From: an uncultured Prochlorococcus sp.
GTDB taxonomy: Bacteria; Cyanobacteriota; Cyanobacteriia; PCC-6307; Cyanobiaceae
DNA: 64,000 bases
NCBI GenBank assembly: GCA_902536545.1
Contig: CACAXS010000002.1
Location: forward strand, 34,624 to 98,623
Direction of reading: 5' to 3'
A program made the position numbers and the translations under genes. Within the stretch, counting starts at the first letter, position 1; each line of letters opens with the position of its first letter. The notes under the pieces were generated by a model, which was given only the letters and a program-made list of their open reading frames with translations, was not told the DNA's origin and made no database searches. Positions 1 through 11,269 of this stretch are shown here, in pieces.

Positions 1-1
1 T

Positions 2-1216
2 TTAAAAATTTTTGAATTATTACCTAAATATGAAAGGGATAATATCAAGTTAGGTTTATCAAGAATTAAAAAAGCACTTCAAGAACTTGGTAATCCTTGC
101 ATGAATATCCCTGCGATACAAATTATTGGAACCAATGGGAAAGGATCAATCGCGGCATATTTAGAAAGTATACTTTTTGAAGCTAAAAGAAATTTTGGTG
201 TAACGACATCTCCCCATCTTTTGGACATATGCGAGAGGATTAGAGTTAATAAAAAAAATATTAACGAAGCTGATTTTGAGAGAATCTATAGATTAATAGA
301 AAAAAAAATTTCAACATTTGAATTAACTCCTTTTGAAAAAATCATTTGCTGCGCACTAAATTTTTTTGACAATAAAAAAGTTGAATTGCTCATTCTTGAG
401 GCTGGCTTAGGGGGACGATTAGACGCGACAACAGCCCATAAATCTAGACCAATAATTGCTATTGGGAATATTGGCTTAGACCATAAAGAATTTCTTGGAG
501 ATACGATTGAAAAAATTGCAGAAGAAAAATTAGCAGTTATTGAAAAAAACTCAATTGTCATCTCATGTAAACAAAATAGCCAAGTTGAAAATTTAATAAC
601 CAAAAAAGTTAAAGAGGTTGGAGCAGAAATTATCTGGAAAGATTCAATTTCAAACAGCTATGAGCTTGGATTAAAAGGAATTTTTCAAAAGCAAAATGCT
701 TCAGTAGCTGTTGGAGCAATTGAAGCACTGAACAATTTGGGATTCACTATAAATAAAAAACACATATCTGAAGGTCTTAAAAAGACATCTTGGAACGGTA
801 GGCTAGAAATAATAAATTATTTGAAAAAAGAAATTCTTGTAGATTGTGCGCATAATTATCCTGCTGCAAAAGCACTCTCTCATGAGCGAAGCAATTGGGA
901 GAATGAAGATAAAGGAATTTTTTGGATTTTAGGTGTCCAAAGACAAAAAGATATTTACGCAATATTAAAAACACTTCTCAAGAAAAATGATCACTTATTA
1001 CTTGTACCAGTTCCAAACCAACCTAGTTGGCAATTAAATGATCTTTCTCAGATTAAAGAAATTGACTTTCAAAAAACAATTGAATTTAAAACATTTGAAC
1101 TTGCCATTGAATATTTATTTTCTCTAGAAAAATGGCCACCTAATCATCCTGTTCTAACAGGTTCTATTTTTTTAGTTGGTGAATTTATTAAATTTGCGAA
1201 TAAACAGAAATGTTAG
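2..1216 (+). CDS. folC: Folylpolyglutamate/dihydrofolate synthase, 5' end truncated by window edge
   Basis: Frame is open upstream of the annotated Met (KIFELLPKYERDNIKLGLSRIKKALQELGNPC...), followed by the IIGTNGKGS P-loop and EAGLGGRLDATT typical of FolC. Confidence 0.9.
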   Translation, partial: LKIFELLPKYERDNIKLGLSRIKKALQELGNPCMNIPAIQIIGTNGKGSIAAYLESILFEAKRNFGVTTSPHLLDICERIRVNKKNINEADFERIYRLIEKKISTFELTPFEKIICCALNFFDNKKVELLILEAGLGGRLDATTAHKSRPIIAIGNIGLDHKEFLGDTIEKIAEEKLAVIEKNSIVISCKQNSQVENLITKKVKEVGAEIIWKDSISNSYELGLKGIFQKQNASVAVGAIEALNNLGFTINKKHISEGLKKTSWNGRLEIINYLKKEILVDCAHNYPAAKALSHERSNWENEDKGIFWILGVQRQKDIYAILKTLLKKNDHLLLVPVPNQPSWQLNDLSQIKEIDFQKTIEFKTFELAIEYLFSLEKWPPNHPVLTGSIFLVGEFIKFANKQKC

Positions 1217-2568
1217 ATTTCAAATTGTTCTTTTACTTCCCAACCTTCCAATTTTCCTGGATTTAATAGCCCTTTGGGATCAAATTTTAATTTCGCTTTT
1301 ACTTGATCTGCGTCAACCACTCCAAGGCCTCCGCCTTCGACGGTTAAAACATGGGGATTAAAAATAAAAGCACCAAGTTTCTTACAATCCTCCATTATTT
1401 GATTTAATTCATCCATCCCATTCCACTGTAATACCGGCAAAGCCGCTATTCGCGGTGATCCTTGTTGAGAAACTGCCTCTAAATGCCATAGAACTTTTTT
1501 TCCCCATTTTTTTCTCAAAAAATTAATCAATCCTAGTTCATTATTAAGTGGCAAAAGCATCTGTAAATACGTCCAATTTTTATCCCTAGACCTCATATGA
1601 AGAGTTGTATGATTCCACACGACTTCAGAAATTCCATTGACGAGCTTTTCTTCTTCCCCAAGGAGGGTAGATTCAACTTTGAATTTTTTACAAATTAGCT
1701 CGATCGTTTTTATTCCTCCAAGAGTAGATTGAATTAATATCTTGTGACTTCTAGATTTACTTTTAAACCATTTTGGCATTTGATCTACAATTTCTTCTTC
1801 CAGAATTGCTCCTAATTTCAGATTAATTGCTGCGCTAGTAAGAGTTTTTAATATTTCAATTGTTTTTTCAAATTCAATACAGTCGATAACTAATGAATAC
1901 CACTTACGTTTGATATCAGTAGCAAGTAATAAAGAAGTAATTATTCCATTAGTCCCATAAGCATGATTTAGAGGTTCGGATTCTTGAGCATCAAATTTTA
2001 ATAACGCAGGTTTTTCATTCATCGTTACTGCCTCTAAACCTATAAGATTTCCTGGATCTCTTAAAAATCCCCACCTTATGGAACCAATACCTCCTGATCC
2101 ACCTGCAATAAAACCTCCGATAGTTGCAGTTTTCCAAGTACTAGGAAGTAACCTCAATTCCCGCCCATATTTTTCTAATTGTTTATTCAAATCTCCCATA
2201 ACACAACCAGACTGTACTTTTACAAACCCTGTATCTGGATCAAATTCTTCTAACTTATTAAATTTACTCATCTGCATTACAATTCCTTTAAATAATGGGA
2301 CAGCTTGTCCATAATTACCTGTACCTGAACCCCTTAAAGTAAGTGGGATAGAAAATTCCCAACAAATTTCTGCTACTTCCTTTACTGCCTTGTGATCACT
2401 GGGTCTTACCACCAAATCAGCCATACATTCGTCTAATTTTTCAGTAAGGATTGGAGAGTAGTTATAAAAATCTTTTGAAAGTCTTTTTACATCGGATTTA
2501 TTTTCAATAATCTCTAAGTTTTTGACTTCTCTAAATTTGTCTATAAATTTAAGTTTATTTGATATCAT
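1213..2568 (-). CDS. FAD-linked oxidase (GlcD-like FAD/FMN-containing dehydrogenase)
   Basis: PLTLRGSGTGNYGQAVP and GGFIAGGSGGIGSIRWG resemble FAD_binding_4 motifs. Confidence 0.8.
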   Translation of the reverse strand: MISNKLKFIDKFREVKNLEIIENKSDVKRLSKDFYNYSPILTEKLDECMADLVVRPSDHKAVKEVAEICWEFSIPLTLRGSGTGNYGQAVPLFKGIVMQMSKFNKLEEFDPDTGFVKVQSGCVMGDLNKQLEKYGRELRLLPSTWKTATIGGFIAGGSGGIGSIRWGFLRDPGNLIGLEAVTMNEKPALLKFDAQESEPLNHAYGTNGIITSLLLATDIKRKWYSLVIDCIEFEKTIEILKTLTSAAINLKLGAILEEEIVDQMPKWFKSKSRSHKILIQSTLGGIKTIELICKKFKVESTLLGEEEKLVNGISEVVWNHTTLHMRSRDKNWTYLQMLLPLNNELGLINFLRKKWGKKVLWHLEAVSQQGSPRIAALPVLQWNGMDELNQIMEDCKKLGAFIFNPHVLTVEGGGLGVVDADQVKAKLKFDPKGLLNPGKLEGWEVKEQFEI

Positions 2569-2604
2569 GAATTAATTTTTATGCTTTATATATAAATTAG
2601 CCAA

Positions 2605-3840
2605 TTAGCAATATAAATTGCCGTTTATGAATACTTTTCTCTTTAAGGTGCTCGAAAAAACATCTGCCCATCTTTGTGCATCTAAAATCACAAAATCAGC
2701 AGGGCAACCTTTTTTAATTAAACCATCCCAATCTAAATTTAATAATCTGCTTGGAGCTAAAAAAATAGAAGATAGAGTCATTCTCTCCCAGGGATTTAGT
2801 TGAAGCATAGGCATCGAGCAAGACAACATATAAAAAGGGTCAAAATTACCAAATGGGTACCAAGGATCTTGAACATTATCACTACCAAGAGATACATCCA
2901 CATGTGATTTTTGTAATTGCTTTATTGGCGCAACTGGTCTTTTTAGTGATGTAGTTTTATTGCTTCGATTGAGCAGCCAAAAATTTGTTAAGGGTAAAGC
3001 AATAACCTTAATATTTTTCTCAGCCATTTTTTCTCCTAAATTTAAAATCTCTCTATTACTTAGTGAAATAAGACTACTCAAATGACTACAAGTGATAGGA
3101 ATACATTTAATTTTTAAATTTTCGATTGTTTCTAATAAAACTTTTATGCCCGCTCCAGGTTCAATAATTGACTCATCTATATGCAAATCAATTTCTAATT
3201 TATATTTACTTGCAAGAAGAAGCATCTTTGCTAGAAGTTTGCTTGTATTTTTTTTATTGAAAGGGGGTACAATAACACCTCCTAAAATGCCTCCATTAGA
3301 TGAAAATATTTTTGCCAAATCTTCTCCATTAGTTGTATCCCAGAATTCCAATGGAGCTAGAGCAACGAATTGTAAAGTCAACTCAGATGAAAATTTTTTT
3401 TGTAATTTAAAAAGTTCAATCCAAATATCAATAGATTGACTTTTGTATGTATCAATATGACTTCTAATAGCTCGGTATCCATTTTGTATGGCAAGTTTTA
3501 ATGATTTCTCAACTCTTTCAAGAACCTTATCTGTAGTTCTAGTTTTATGTTCTTCAAGATTTACTGATAATGCTCCTCCATAGTTTGATTCCAGATTAGG
3601 AAAGTCTGCCCATGTAAAAGATTTATCAAAATGCGAATGCGTTTCAACAAATCTTGGGAATAAAATATTTTTTGGTTTTGTAAATTTATTTTTTAAAGGC
3701 TTTAACTCAGAGACAAGTCCATCTTCCCAACTAATAGAAACTGAACATAAACCCTCTACATCGATAATGAGGTTATCTATATCTTCTATTAAACAAAGGC
3801 TTCTGGGAATAAGAACCTCAGCTGTGCCGGAATTAATCAA
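2605..3840 (-). CDS. Amidohydrolase, cytosine deaminase-like
   Basis: ETHSHFDKSF metal-binding motif, HIDES, CSHLSSL and SLGSDNVQDPWYPFG resemble the CodA family. Confidence 0.75.
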   Translation of the reverse strand: MINSGTAEVLIPRSLCLIEDIDNLIIDVEGLCSVSISWEDGLVSELKPLKNKFTKPKNILFPRFVETHSHFDKSFTWADFPNLESNYGGALSVNLEEHKTRTTDKVLERVEKSLKLAIQNGYRAIRSHIDTYKSQSIDIWIELFKLQKKFSSELTLQFVALAPLEFWDTTNGEDLAKIFSSNGGILGGVIVPPFNKKNTSKLLAKMLLLASKYKLEIDLHIDESIIEPGAGIKVLLETIENLKIKCIPITCSHLSSLISLSNREILNLGEKMAEKNIKVIALPLTNFWLLNRSNKTTSLKRPVAPIKQLQKSHVDVSLGSDNVQDPWYPFGNFDPFYMLSCSMPMLQLNPWERMTLSSIFLAPSRLLNLDWDGLIKKGCPADFVILDAQRWADVFSSTLKRKVFINGNLYC

Positions 3841-3969
3841 ATTTCTAAATTTTCTTTTATTTTAAATCATAAGAAAACTTTACTGAATAAGAAAAATAAT
3901 TCAAATTTCGCTAAATGATAAAAATAACTATGAAAAATTACCCTTGAGTTGTTAAATTTATAAATGTGA

Positions 3970-4043
3970 GGCGGGCGTCGCCAAGTGGTTAAGGCAGCGG
4001 CTTGTGGCGCCGCTATTCGGGGGTTCGAATCCCCTCGCTCGCC
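3970..4043 (+). tRNA. tRNA-His (GTG)
   Basis: Cloverleaf: acceptor gcgggcg/cgctcgc, anticodon loop cttgtgg, T-loop ggttcgaatcc; encoded G-1 at 3970 can pair with C73. Confidence 0.93.
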
Positions 4044-4115
4044 CTCAAAAAAATTGCAGCAAAATAATTTAACTTGTAATTTTGAATTAAAGAATCATAA
4101 AAAATCCCTAGCAAA

Positions 4116-5510
4116 GTGCTAACAAAAACAAAACAAGACGAAAAAAAATTTCAAAAGAATTCAATTACTAGTAGTTATTGGATAACCACATTTGGATGCC
4201 AAATGAACAAGGCTGATTCTGAGAGAATGGCTGGGACATTAGAGAAAATGGGATACACCAGAGCAGATAATGAATTAAATGCCGATTTGGTCTTGTACAA
4301 TACATGCACTATTAGAGATAATGCAGAGCAAAAAGTTTATAGTTTTCTTGGAAGACAAGCAAAAAGAAAGCACAAAACACCCAGTTTAAAACTTGTTGTT
4401 GCAGGTTGCCTTGCTCAGCAAGAGGGAGAGTCCTTACTAAGAAGAGTCCCAGAACTTGATCTGGTTATGGGGCCTCAACATGTAAATAATCTTGAGAATC
4501 TCCTGGGTAGAGTTGATTTAGGAAATCAAATTGCTGCCACAGAAGAAACCTTCATTTCTGAAGATATAACAAGTGCTAGAAGAGAAAGCTCTATTTGTGG
4601 CTGGGTTAATATCATTTATGGATGTAATGAAAGATGTTCATATTGTGTAGTCCCCTCTGTCAGAGGGAAAGAGCAATCAAGATATCCAAATGCGATAAAA
4701 AGTGAGATCCAAAAATTGGCTGATGGTAATTTTAAAGAAATTACTCTTTTGGGTCAGAACATTGATGCTTATGGTAGAGACCTTCCAGGAACAACAAAAG
4801 AGGGGAGAAAAGAGAATACTCTAACTGATCTTTTGTATTATATTCATGATGTTAAAGGAATTCGCAGAATAAGATTTGCTACTAGTCATCCAAGATATTT
4901 TTCAAAAAGGTTGATTAAAGCTTGTTATGAACTTGATAAAGTATGTGAACATTTCCATATTCCCTTCCAAAGTGGAAATGATGAAATTTTAAAGCAAATG
5001 GCCAGAGGATACACTAAAAAAAAGTATAAAAATATTATCGAAAATATAAGATCATTAATGCCAAATGCATCAATCACAGCTGATGCAATAGTTGGTTTCC
5101 CAGGAGAAACCGAACAACAATATCAAGATACATTAAAGCTAATATCAGAAATTGGCTTTGATCAGGTTAATACAGCAGCATACTCTCCAAGACCAAACAC
5201 GCCTGCAGCAGTTTGGGCGAATCAACTTTCAGAAGAGGTGAAAAAAGCTAGATTGCAGGAAATTAATGATTTGGTCGAGAAAACTGCTAGGAGTAGAAAT
5301 CAAAGATATATCAATAATATCGAAAGCGTTTTGATTGAAGGTTTAAATCCTAAAAATTCCTCGCAAATTATGGGAAGAACTAGAACAAATAGATTAACTT
5401 TCGTAGAGATTCCCAAAAACATTAACTTTAATTTTTCATTGGGGGATGAGATAGATGTCAGAATAAATCAAGCAAGACCTTTTTCTTTAACCGGCGAACT
5501 TAATTTATGA
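4116..5510 (+). CDS. miaB: tRNA-2-methylthio-N6-dimethylallyladenosine synthase MiaB
   Basis: [27 protein letters not shown] radical SAM motif, C-terminal TRAM-like region; GTG start. Confidence 0.93.
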   Translation: MLTKTKQDEKKFQKNSITSSYWITTFGCQMNKADSERMAGTLEKMGYTRADNELNADLVLYNTCTIRDNAEQKVYSFLGRQAKRKHKTPSLKLVVAGCLAQQEGESLLRRVPELDLVMGPQHVNNLENLLGRVDLGNQIAATEETFISEDITSARRESSICGWVNIIYGCNERCSYCVVPSVRGKEQSRYPNAIKSEIQKLADGNFKEITLLGQNIDAYGRDLPGTTKEGRKENTLTDLLYYIHDVKGIRRIRFATSHPRYFSKRLIKACYELDKVCEHFHIPFQSGNDEILKQMARGYTKKKYKNIIENIRSLMPNASITADAIVGFPGETEQQYQDTLKLISEIGFDQVNTAAYSPRPNTPAAVWANQLSEEVKKARLQEINDLVEKTARSRNQRYINNIESVLIEGLNPKNSSQIMGRTRTNRLTFVEIPKNINFNFSLGDEIDVRINQARPFSLTGELNL

Positions 5511-5521
5511 TTTTTTTCTAA

Positions 5522-6589
5522 ATGATAAGGGGTAAGAAAAAATGTATTGGGTTAATATTTGGCGGGAATTCCAATGAACATGAAGTATCTATATCTTCCG
5601 CGAAAACAGTTTATAAAGCATTTAATTCAGAAAGAAACAAAGAACTCTTTACAGTTAAACTCTTTTACATAAACAAATATGGAGATTGGCTTGATAGTGA
5701 TAGTTCAGAAAAAATACTAATTGGTGAAATTGAAAACAGTAAAACAAAAAAAAAAGAAATTTTTAATCAAGAAAAAATTAACTTCCTTGAAGGGATTGAA
5801 TTTCAAAATATTGATGTTTGGTTTCCTCTTTTACATGGATTTAATGGTGAAGACGGATCAATTCATGGCTTACTTAGATTTACAAAGAAACCTTTAGTGG
5901 GATGTGGAATTATTGGTTCTGCACTTGGAATGGATAAAATTTTGATGAAAACAATTTTCTCAAATCTTAAACTTCCACAAGTTAATTATCTAGTTTTTCA
6001 AAATGAAGATTTCAACGATAAGCAGGTAAAAAATAAAATAATTAATGAAATTTTAAAAAAATTAAATTTTCCTGTTTTTGTTAAACCATCGAACTCTGGA
6101 TCATCTCTTGGCATCTCCAAAGTCATAAATGAATCAGAAATATTACGTGCATTAGAAAAGGCTCGGGGAATAGATCCAAGAATCATAATAGAGGAAGGTT
6201 TAGAGGTAAGGGAGATTGAATGCGGAATAATTGGGAATTCAAAACTCTTAATCTCTGAAATAGGCGAGGTAAATTACGAAAGTGATTGGTATGATTACGA
6301 TTCAAAATATCACTCAAATAATAAAATAATTATTCCAGCCGAAATAGATTCTAAAATCACAAAAGAAATTAAAGAAATTGCTATTAAAAGTTGTAGAGCA
6401 CTAAATATTTTCGGCTTTGCAAGAGTAGATTTCTTTTTAGAAAAATCTTCAAATAAAATTTTACTAAATGAAATAAATACAATTCCTGGTTTTACAAAAA
6501 ACAGTATGTTTCCATTGCTTTGGGAAGCTTCAGGTTTAAAAATTGAACAACTTGTGGCTAAACTGGTAGAAATATCTTCAGATTTGTAA
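5522..6589 (+). CDS. ddl: D-alanine--D-alanine ligase
   Basis: FGGNSNEHEVSISSA, PLLHGFNGEDGSIHG, VKPSNSGSSLGISKV, EINTIPGFT. Confidence 0.95.
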   Translation: MIRGKKKCIGLIFGGNSNEHEVSISSAKTVYKAFNSERNKELFTVKLFYINKYGDWLDSDSSEKILIGEIENSKTKKKEIFNQEKINFLEGIEFQNIDVWFPLLHGFNGEDGSIHGLLRFTKKPLVGCGIIGSALGMDKILMKTIFSNLKLPQVNYLVFQNEDFNDKQVKNKIINEILKKLNFPVFVKPSNSGSSLGISKVINESEILRALEKARGIDPRIIIEEGLEVREIECGIIGNSKLLISEIGEVNYESDWYDYDSKYHSNNKIIIPAEIDSKITKEIKEIAIKSCRALNIFGFARVDFFLEKSSNKILLNEINTIPGFTKNSMFPLLWEASGLKIEQLVAKLVEISSDL

Positions 6590-6599
6590 TTTAAATCAA

Positions 6600-7010
6600 A
6601 TGTTGCATGGACTACTTTGGTTACCATTACTTTTAATCTTCATTTTATTAACTGCACTTGGATGGTTAGAGAGAAGAAGGCAAAATCTTTTTAGAAGTTG
6701 GGCTAGTGATTCTGAACTGTGCAAGTTAGATAGTTCAGGGGCAGCATCTTTAAAAAATGGGGAGTTAAAGTGGAGCGCATTTGAAGCTGGTAAATTTGAA
6801 GAAAAAGATTGTTTTACGATCAAGAAACTGGAATTAGTTGAATTAATGGCACTAACTTCAGGTGAAGCTCCTTTAACAAGTGAATCTCAAGGTAAGTGCA
6901 GGTTGAGATTAGTAGGTGATGGAAAAGAGATGGATGTACCATTTTCAGATGCAGAACAAGCGAGAGAATGGATGGACCAACTGATGGAAAAAGCTAGATG
7001 TGATTTGTGA
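6600..7010 (+). CDS. Conserved cyanobacterial hypothetical with N-terminal TM segment
   Basis: ORF between ddl and ftsQ; start MLHGLLWLPLLLIFILLTALGWLERR is a TM helix. Confidence 0.75.
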   Translation: MLHGLLWLPLLLIFILLTALGWLERRRQNLFRSWASDSELCKLDSSGAASLKNGELKWSAFEAGKFEEKDCFTIKKLELVELMALTSGEAPLTSESQGKCRLRLVGDGKEMDVPFSDAEQAREWMDQLMEKARCDL

Positions 7011-7732
7011 AAGACAAAAAAGGAATCAAAAATAGAAGCTTTTTTTTTCTAATTTCAATTTTATTTTTAACAAGCTTATTAAGCATAAGAACACTTAAAA
7101 AAGTTGATACTCAGGACATTAGGATTTCTGGTAGTGAATTACTTTCGCAGAATGATGTTATAAAAAATACATCTTTAAATTTTCCCATCCGATTAATTTT
7201 TGTTGAAACTAATTTGCTAGAAAAAGAGTTGAAACAAAATTTATCTCTCAAGAATATTTCGGTAAACAGGGAACTATTTCCTTTTGGTTTGAAAGTTCAT
7301 ATTAATTCAAGAACACCAATAGCTTATGGTGAGAGAATATTAAATGACGAAATAATATTAGGCTTCATTGATAAAGATGGAATTTTTATAAATAAACAAA
7401 ATGTGGATGAAAAAAAGTTCAATAAATTAACCATTCAAGTTTTTGGGTGGAAAGAAAAATTTAAAAAAATATTATCTGAAATTTTTATTGCTATAGATAA
7501 TTATGAATTAGAGATAGTTAAAATAACTTTTTCATCCAATGGGTTTCTAACTGTTGAGGAGAAAGATTTAAAAACAATATTCTTAGGATTTAAGCCTAAT
7601 TTAATCAACAATCAATTTCAAAAAATCAATTATCTAAAAAATGAATTTAAGAAAAATAGCTTTTCAAAAAAAATAGATAATATTGATCTTACTAATCCTG
7701 ATAAACCAAAAATAAAAGTGTTCAAACCCTAA
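7007..7732 (+). CDS. ftsQ: Cell division protein FtsQ-like (POTRA)
   Basis: N-terminal TM, then POTRA-like IRISGSELLSQNDVIKNTSLNFP; located ddl-ftsQ-ftsZ; overlaps preceding ORF by 4 nt; GTG start. Confidence 0.8.
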   Translation: MKDKKGIKNRSFFFLISILFLTSLLSIRTLKKVDTQDIRISGSELLSQNDVIKNTSLNFPIRLIFVETNLLEKELKQNLSLKNISVNRELFPFGLKVHINSRTPIAYGERILNDEIILGFIDKDGIFINKQNVDEKKFNKLTIQVFGWKEKFKKILSEIFIAIDNYELEIVKITFSSNGFLTVEEKDLKTIFLGFKPNLINNQFQKINYLKNEFKKNSFSKKIDNIDLTNPDKPKIKVFKP

Positions 7733-7911
7733 TATTTGAAAAAGGATTTTGAGTAATTTTTTTTAATTATTGTAGTGTTTGTATGGGTTTTGCATTCAAA
7801 ACAAAATATTTAATAAATAAATATTTTTAGGATTTTCCTCAACAAATTCCTACAGATGAGCGCAGTAAGTTCATAATGCACCCAATACTAGTAAAAGATT
7901 CCTATTAAGAG

Positions 7912-9027
7912 ATGAGCTTCGGTAACAATCCAAACTTTGATCAATCGAAAGAAATCCTTCCAAGCCAAAACGCCAAAATAGAAGTTATTGGTGTAGGTGG
8001 TGGTGGCAGTAATGCAGTCAATAGAATGATAAATAGTGATTTAGAAGGTGTTTCATTTAGAGTCCTTAATACCGATGCTCAAGCCCTAATACAATCTTCT
8101 GCAGAAAGTAGAGTTCAACTTGGACAAAACCTCACTAGAGGTTTAGGTGCAGGTGGGAATCCAAGTATTGGGCAAAAAGCAGCCGAAGAATCCAAAGAAG
8201 AGCTTCAACAAGCTTTAGAGGGATCTGATCTAGTTTTTATAGCCGCTGGAATGGGTGGAGGAACTGGAACAGGTGCTGCTCCCGTTGTTGCAGAAGTAGC
8301 CAAACAAAGTGGGGCTCTAACAGTAGGTATAGTAACCAAACCATTTTCTTTTGAAGGGAAAAGAAGAATGCGTCAAGCAGATGAGGGGATCGCAAGACTA
8401 GCTGAAAATGTCGATACTCTTATAGTTATTCCAAATGACCGATTAAAAGACGTCATAGCAGGAGCTCCCCTTCAAGAAGCATTTAGAAATGCTGATGATG
8501 TTCTAAGGATGGGAGTCAAAGGCATTAGTGACATAATTACTTGCCCGGGATTAGTTAATGTTGATTTTGCAGACGTAAGATCAGTTATGACTGAAGCTGG
8601 CACTGCTCTTCTCGGAATAGGTATAGGTTCTGGAAGATCGAGAGCTATAGAGGCAGCACAGGCAGCAATGAATAGTCCTTTATTAGAAGCATCAAGAATT
8701 GATGGATCTAAAGGCTGCGTTATAAATATTACTGGAGGCAAAGACATGACTTTAGAAGACATGACCTCTGCATCTGAAATTATTTACGATGTTGTTGATC
8801 AAGAAGCGAATATTATTGTTGGTGCAGTTGTCGATGAGGCAATGGAAGGCGAGATACAAGTTACTGTAATTGCTACAGGATTTGAAACAACCCAACCATT
8901 AAACCAGCAAAGAATTAAAAACAGATTATCTAATCAACCTTTATATAATTTTTCCGACAATAAAGAATCAGGAGCGAGTATTCCTGAGTTTTTGAGATTA
9001 AGGCAAAATAAAAAAGATATAGGTTGA
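7912..9027 (+). CDS. ftsZ: Cell division protein FtsZ
   Basis: [27 protein letters not shown] tubulin signature, [11 protein letters not shown]. Confidence 0.98.
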   Translation: MSFGNNPNFDQSKEILPSQNAKIEVIGVGGGGSNAVNRMINSDLEGVSFRVLNTDAQALIQSSAESRVQLGQNLTRGLGAGGNPSIGQKAAEESKEELQQALEGSDLVFIAAGMGGGTGTGAAPVVAEVAKQSGALTVGIVTKPFSFEGKRRMRQADEGIARLAENVDTLIVIPNDRLKDVIAGAPLQEAFRNADDVLRMGVKGISDIITCPGLVNVDFADVRSVMTEAGTALLGIGIGSGRSRAIEAAQAAMNSPLLEASRIDGSKGCVINITGGKDMTLEDMTSASEIIYDVVDQEANIIVGAVVDEAMEGEIQVTVIATGFETTQPLNQQRIKNRLSNQPLYNFSDNKESGASIPEFLRLRQNKKDIG

Positions 9028-9040
9028 AAGGTAAAATAGA

Positions 9041-9138
9041 GTGACTCGGTTATCTCGCCTGCCTCAAGCATCCCTTGTGGCTGCTACCTTCCGGTCCTGA
9101 CCAGGTTTAGGCGTTAAAACCGCGAAAGGCCGAGTCAG
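9041..9138 (-). ncRNA. ffs: Signal recognition particle RNA (small bacterial 4.5S-type)
   Basis: Reverse complement contains the SRP core CCTGGTCAGGACCGGAAGGTAGCAGCC; ends ctgactcgg/ccgagtcac pair. Confidence 0.93.
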
Positions 9139-9183
9139 AATCATATTAGCAATTCTTGATTAAAAAAGATACATAAATTTATT

Positions 9184-9957
9184 ATGTTACCTTCAGACCT
9201 AGTTAATTATAAAAAAAAATCTCGCAAAATCATTGCACTTACTGCTTGGGACTCCATATCAGGATCTATTGCAGAACAGGCAAATGTTGATCTAGTACTA
9301 GTAGGAGATTCATTAGCAATGGTCTGCTTAGGATACAAATCAACATTGCCATTAACTTTAGAAAACTTAATCTATCATACTAATGCTGTTTCAAGAGGAT
9401 TTAAGAAAAAAATTGAGGAACAACCTTTAGTCGTTTCAGATATGCCTTTCCTGACTTACCAATGTGGTGAGGATAAGGCTGTTGAGTATGCAGGGAAAAT
9501 CATTCAGAGTACATATGCAAAAGCTGTAAAAGTAGAAGGAGCTGAACCTGAAATACAAAAAGTTATTTCTAGATTAATAAGAATGGGAATCCCTGTTATG
9601 GGTCATTTAGGTCTTACACCACAAAGCTATTTAAATATTGGATTAAGAAAACAAGGAGAAAGCCTTGCAAGCCAAGAAAAAATTAAGAAAGAGGCTTCAA
9701 TTCTTGAAGAATTAGGATGTTTTTCAATAGTTCTTGAACATATTCCTGATTTGCTTGCTAAAGAAATACAAAATTCTTTAACAATTCCCATAATAGGTAT
9801 CGGCGCAGGTAATTATTGCGATGGGCAAGTAAGAGTTACTGCAGATTTGTTAGGGCTCAATGATGATCAACCCCCATTTTGCCAACCAATTATCCAAGGA
9901 AAGAGATTATTTAAGGATAAATTAAAAGAATGGGTAGATTCTGAAAGACTTAATTAA
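9184..9957 (+). CDS. panB: 3-methyl-2-oxobutanoate hydroxymethyltransferase
   Basis: LVGDSLAMVCLGYKSTLPLTLENL, VKVEGA, MGHLGLTPQS, GIGAGNYCDGQV. Confidence 0.95.
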   Translation: MLPSDLVNYKKKSRKIIALTAWDSISGSIAEQANVDLVLVGDSLAMVCLGYKSTLPLTLENLIYHTNAVSRGFKKKIEEQPLVVSDMPFLTYQCGEDKAVEYAGKIIQSTYAKAVKVEGAEPEIQKVISRLIRMGIPVMGHLGLTPQSYLNIGLRKQGESLASQEKIKKEASILEELGCFSIVLEHIPDLLAKEIQNSLTIPIIGIGAGNYCDGQVRVTADLLGLNDDQPPFCQPIIQGKRLFKDKLKEWVDSERLN

Positions 9958-11173
9958 CCTCATCCCACCACTTAAACATAGAAACAAGAACTTGATTGCT
10001 TAGTTCCATGCCATTAGGCTCACTTAAAAAGAATCTGTTGCCCTTTCTTACTAAAAGTCCACTTTTAAGAAACCTTTCCCATTCTTCAAGCAATTTACAA
10101 AAATTGCTTTCAAATTTCTTGTTTTCCCAGTTCTGTTCTTTAAACACTTCTTGTATATCTAAACCCTCTTTGAGTCTTAATCCCAACATTATTTTCTCAT
10201 CAAGTTCTTTATAAACAAACTCCTTATTAGATAGGGATGAATCTAAATTAAATTCGCATTGTCTAGTTACCCATTCTTTATAATCTCTACTAACTCTTGG
10301 TCTAGTAAACTTTTTACCCCAAGGTGAACTAGTGGAACCTTGACCAAAACTCCACCAGCCTAAACCTCTCCAATAAACTCTATTGTGTCTCGATTGATGT
10401 CGCGGAAGGCAATAGTTTGAAATTTCATATCTTGAATACCCTGAGTTTTTTAAAATTAAATGTGTTGATTCACTATTTCTAAAAGCTTCTTCATCACTTG
10501 GGAGTTTTAATTTGCCTAAATTAGCTAATTTTTTAAAAACAGTGCCATTTTCAATATTTAAATCGTAAATAGATAGATGCGGTGGTGAAAATGTTATTGC
10601 TTTTTTTAAGTCATCTTGCCATTCTTTAAAGCCACTAAGTGGCAAGTTTTGAATTAAATCTAAACTCCAGCTTTTTATTAACCCAGAATCATATTCTCTC
10701 TTCAACCAGAAACAAGATTTTTCTGCATCTTCTCTCAAATGACGCCTTCCCGACTTTTGAAGTATCTGGTTATTAAAACTTTGTACTCCGAGACTAAATC
10801 TATTTATGCCAGCATTTATAAATCCAAAAAGATCATCTTGAGTAAAACTAGCTGGATCAATCTCCATAGTGATTTCAGCACCATAGTCAATTCCATAATT
10901 TTCTTTAAAAAGATCAATTAATTCTTTGATTTGGGTAGGATCTAAAATTGATGGTGTACCACCTCCTATATAAATTGTCGATAAAGGAGATTTATGCTTA
11001 ATTGACAATATTTCTTTATATAAAAATTGCAAATACTCTTGAACAGTTTTGCTTCCATAACCTTTTAAAGTTTCAACTCTGTTTCCTAGTGGAATCACTG
11101 CAAAATCACAATAAAAACACCTTCTGTGGCAAAAAGGAATGTGCACATAAGCACTTCTTGGAAACTTATTCAT
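9950..11173 (-). CDS. hemW: Radical SAM coproporphyrinogen oxidase-like protein / heme chaperone HemW
   Basis: AYVHIPFCHRRCFYCDF (CxxxCxxC), YIGGGTPS, FSLGVQSFNNQIL. Confidence 0.85.
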   Translation of the reverse strand: MNKFPRSAYVHIPFCHRRCFYCDFAVIPLGNRVETLKGYGSKTVQEYLQFLYKEILSIKHKSPLSTIYIGGGTPSILDPTQIKELIDLFKENYGIDYGAEITMEIDPASFTQDDLFGFINAGINRFSLGVQSFNNQILQKSGRRHLREDAEKSCFWLKREYDSGLIKSWSLDLIQNLPLSGFKEWQDDLKKAITFSPPHLSIYDLNIENGTVFKKLANLGKLKLPSDEEAFRNSESTHLILKNSGYSRYEISNYCLPRHQSRHNRVYWRGLGWWSFGQGSTSSPWGKKFTRPRVSRDYKEWVTRQCEFNLDSSLSNKEFVYKELDEKIMLGLRLKEGLDIQEVFKEQNWENKKFESNFCKLLEEWERFLKSGLLVRKGNRFFLSEPNGMELSNQVLVSMFKWWDEVN

Positions 11174-11269
11174 AATCTAAATTCATTTTTAAGCTCCAAA
11201 AAAGTATCAAGGATTGAAAAAAATAAAATCCTTATTTACTCAATTAATAAATCCTAGTAGATTATAGAT

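Noticed and set aside
286-603. Antisense ORF inside folC (105 aa)
   Set aside because: Fully overlaps a clear FolC coding region on the other strand; low-complexity composition.
1176-1361. 61-aa ORF across the folC/FAD oxidase junction
   Set aside because: Leu/Arg-rich shadow translation antisense to the FAD oxidase 3' end.
8472-8762. Antisense ORF in ftsZ
   Set aside because: Shadow ORF on a highly conserved gene.
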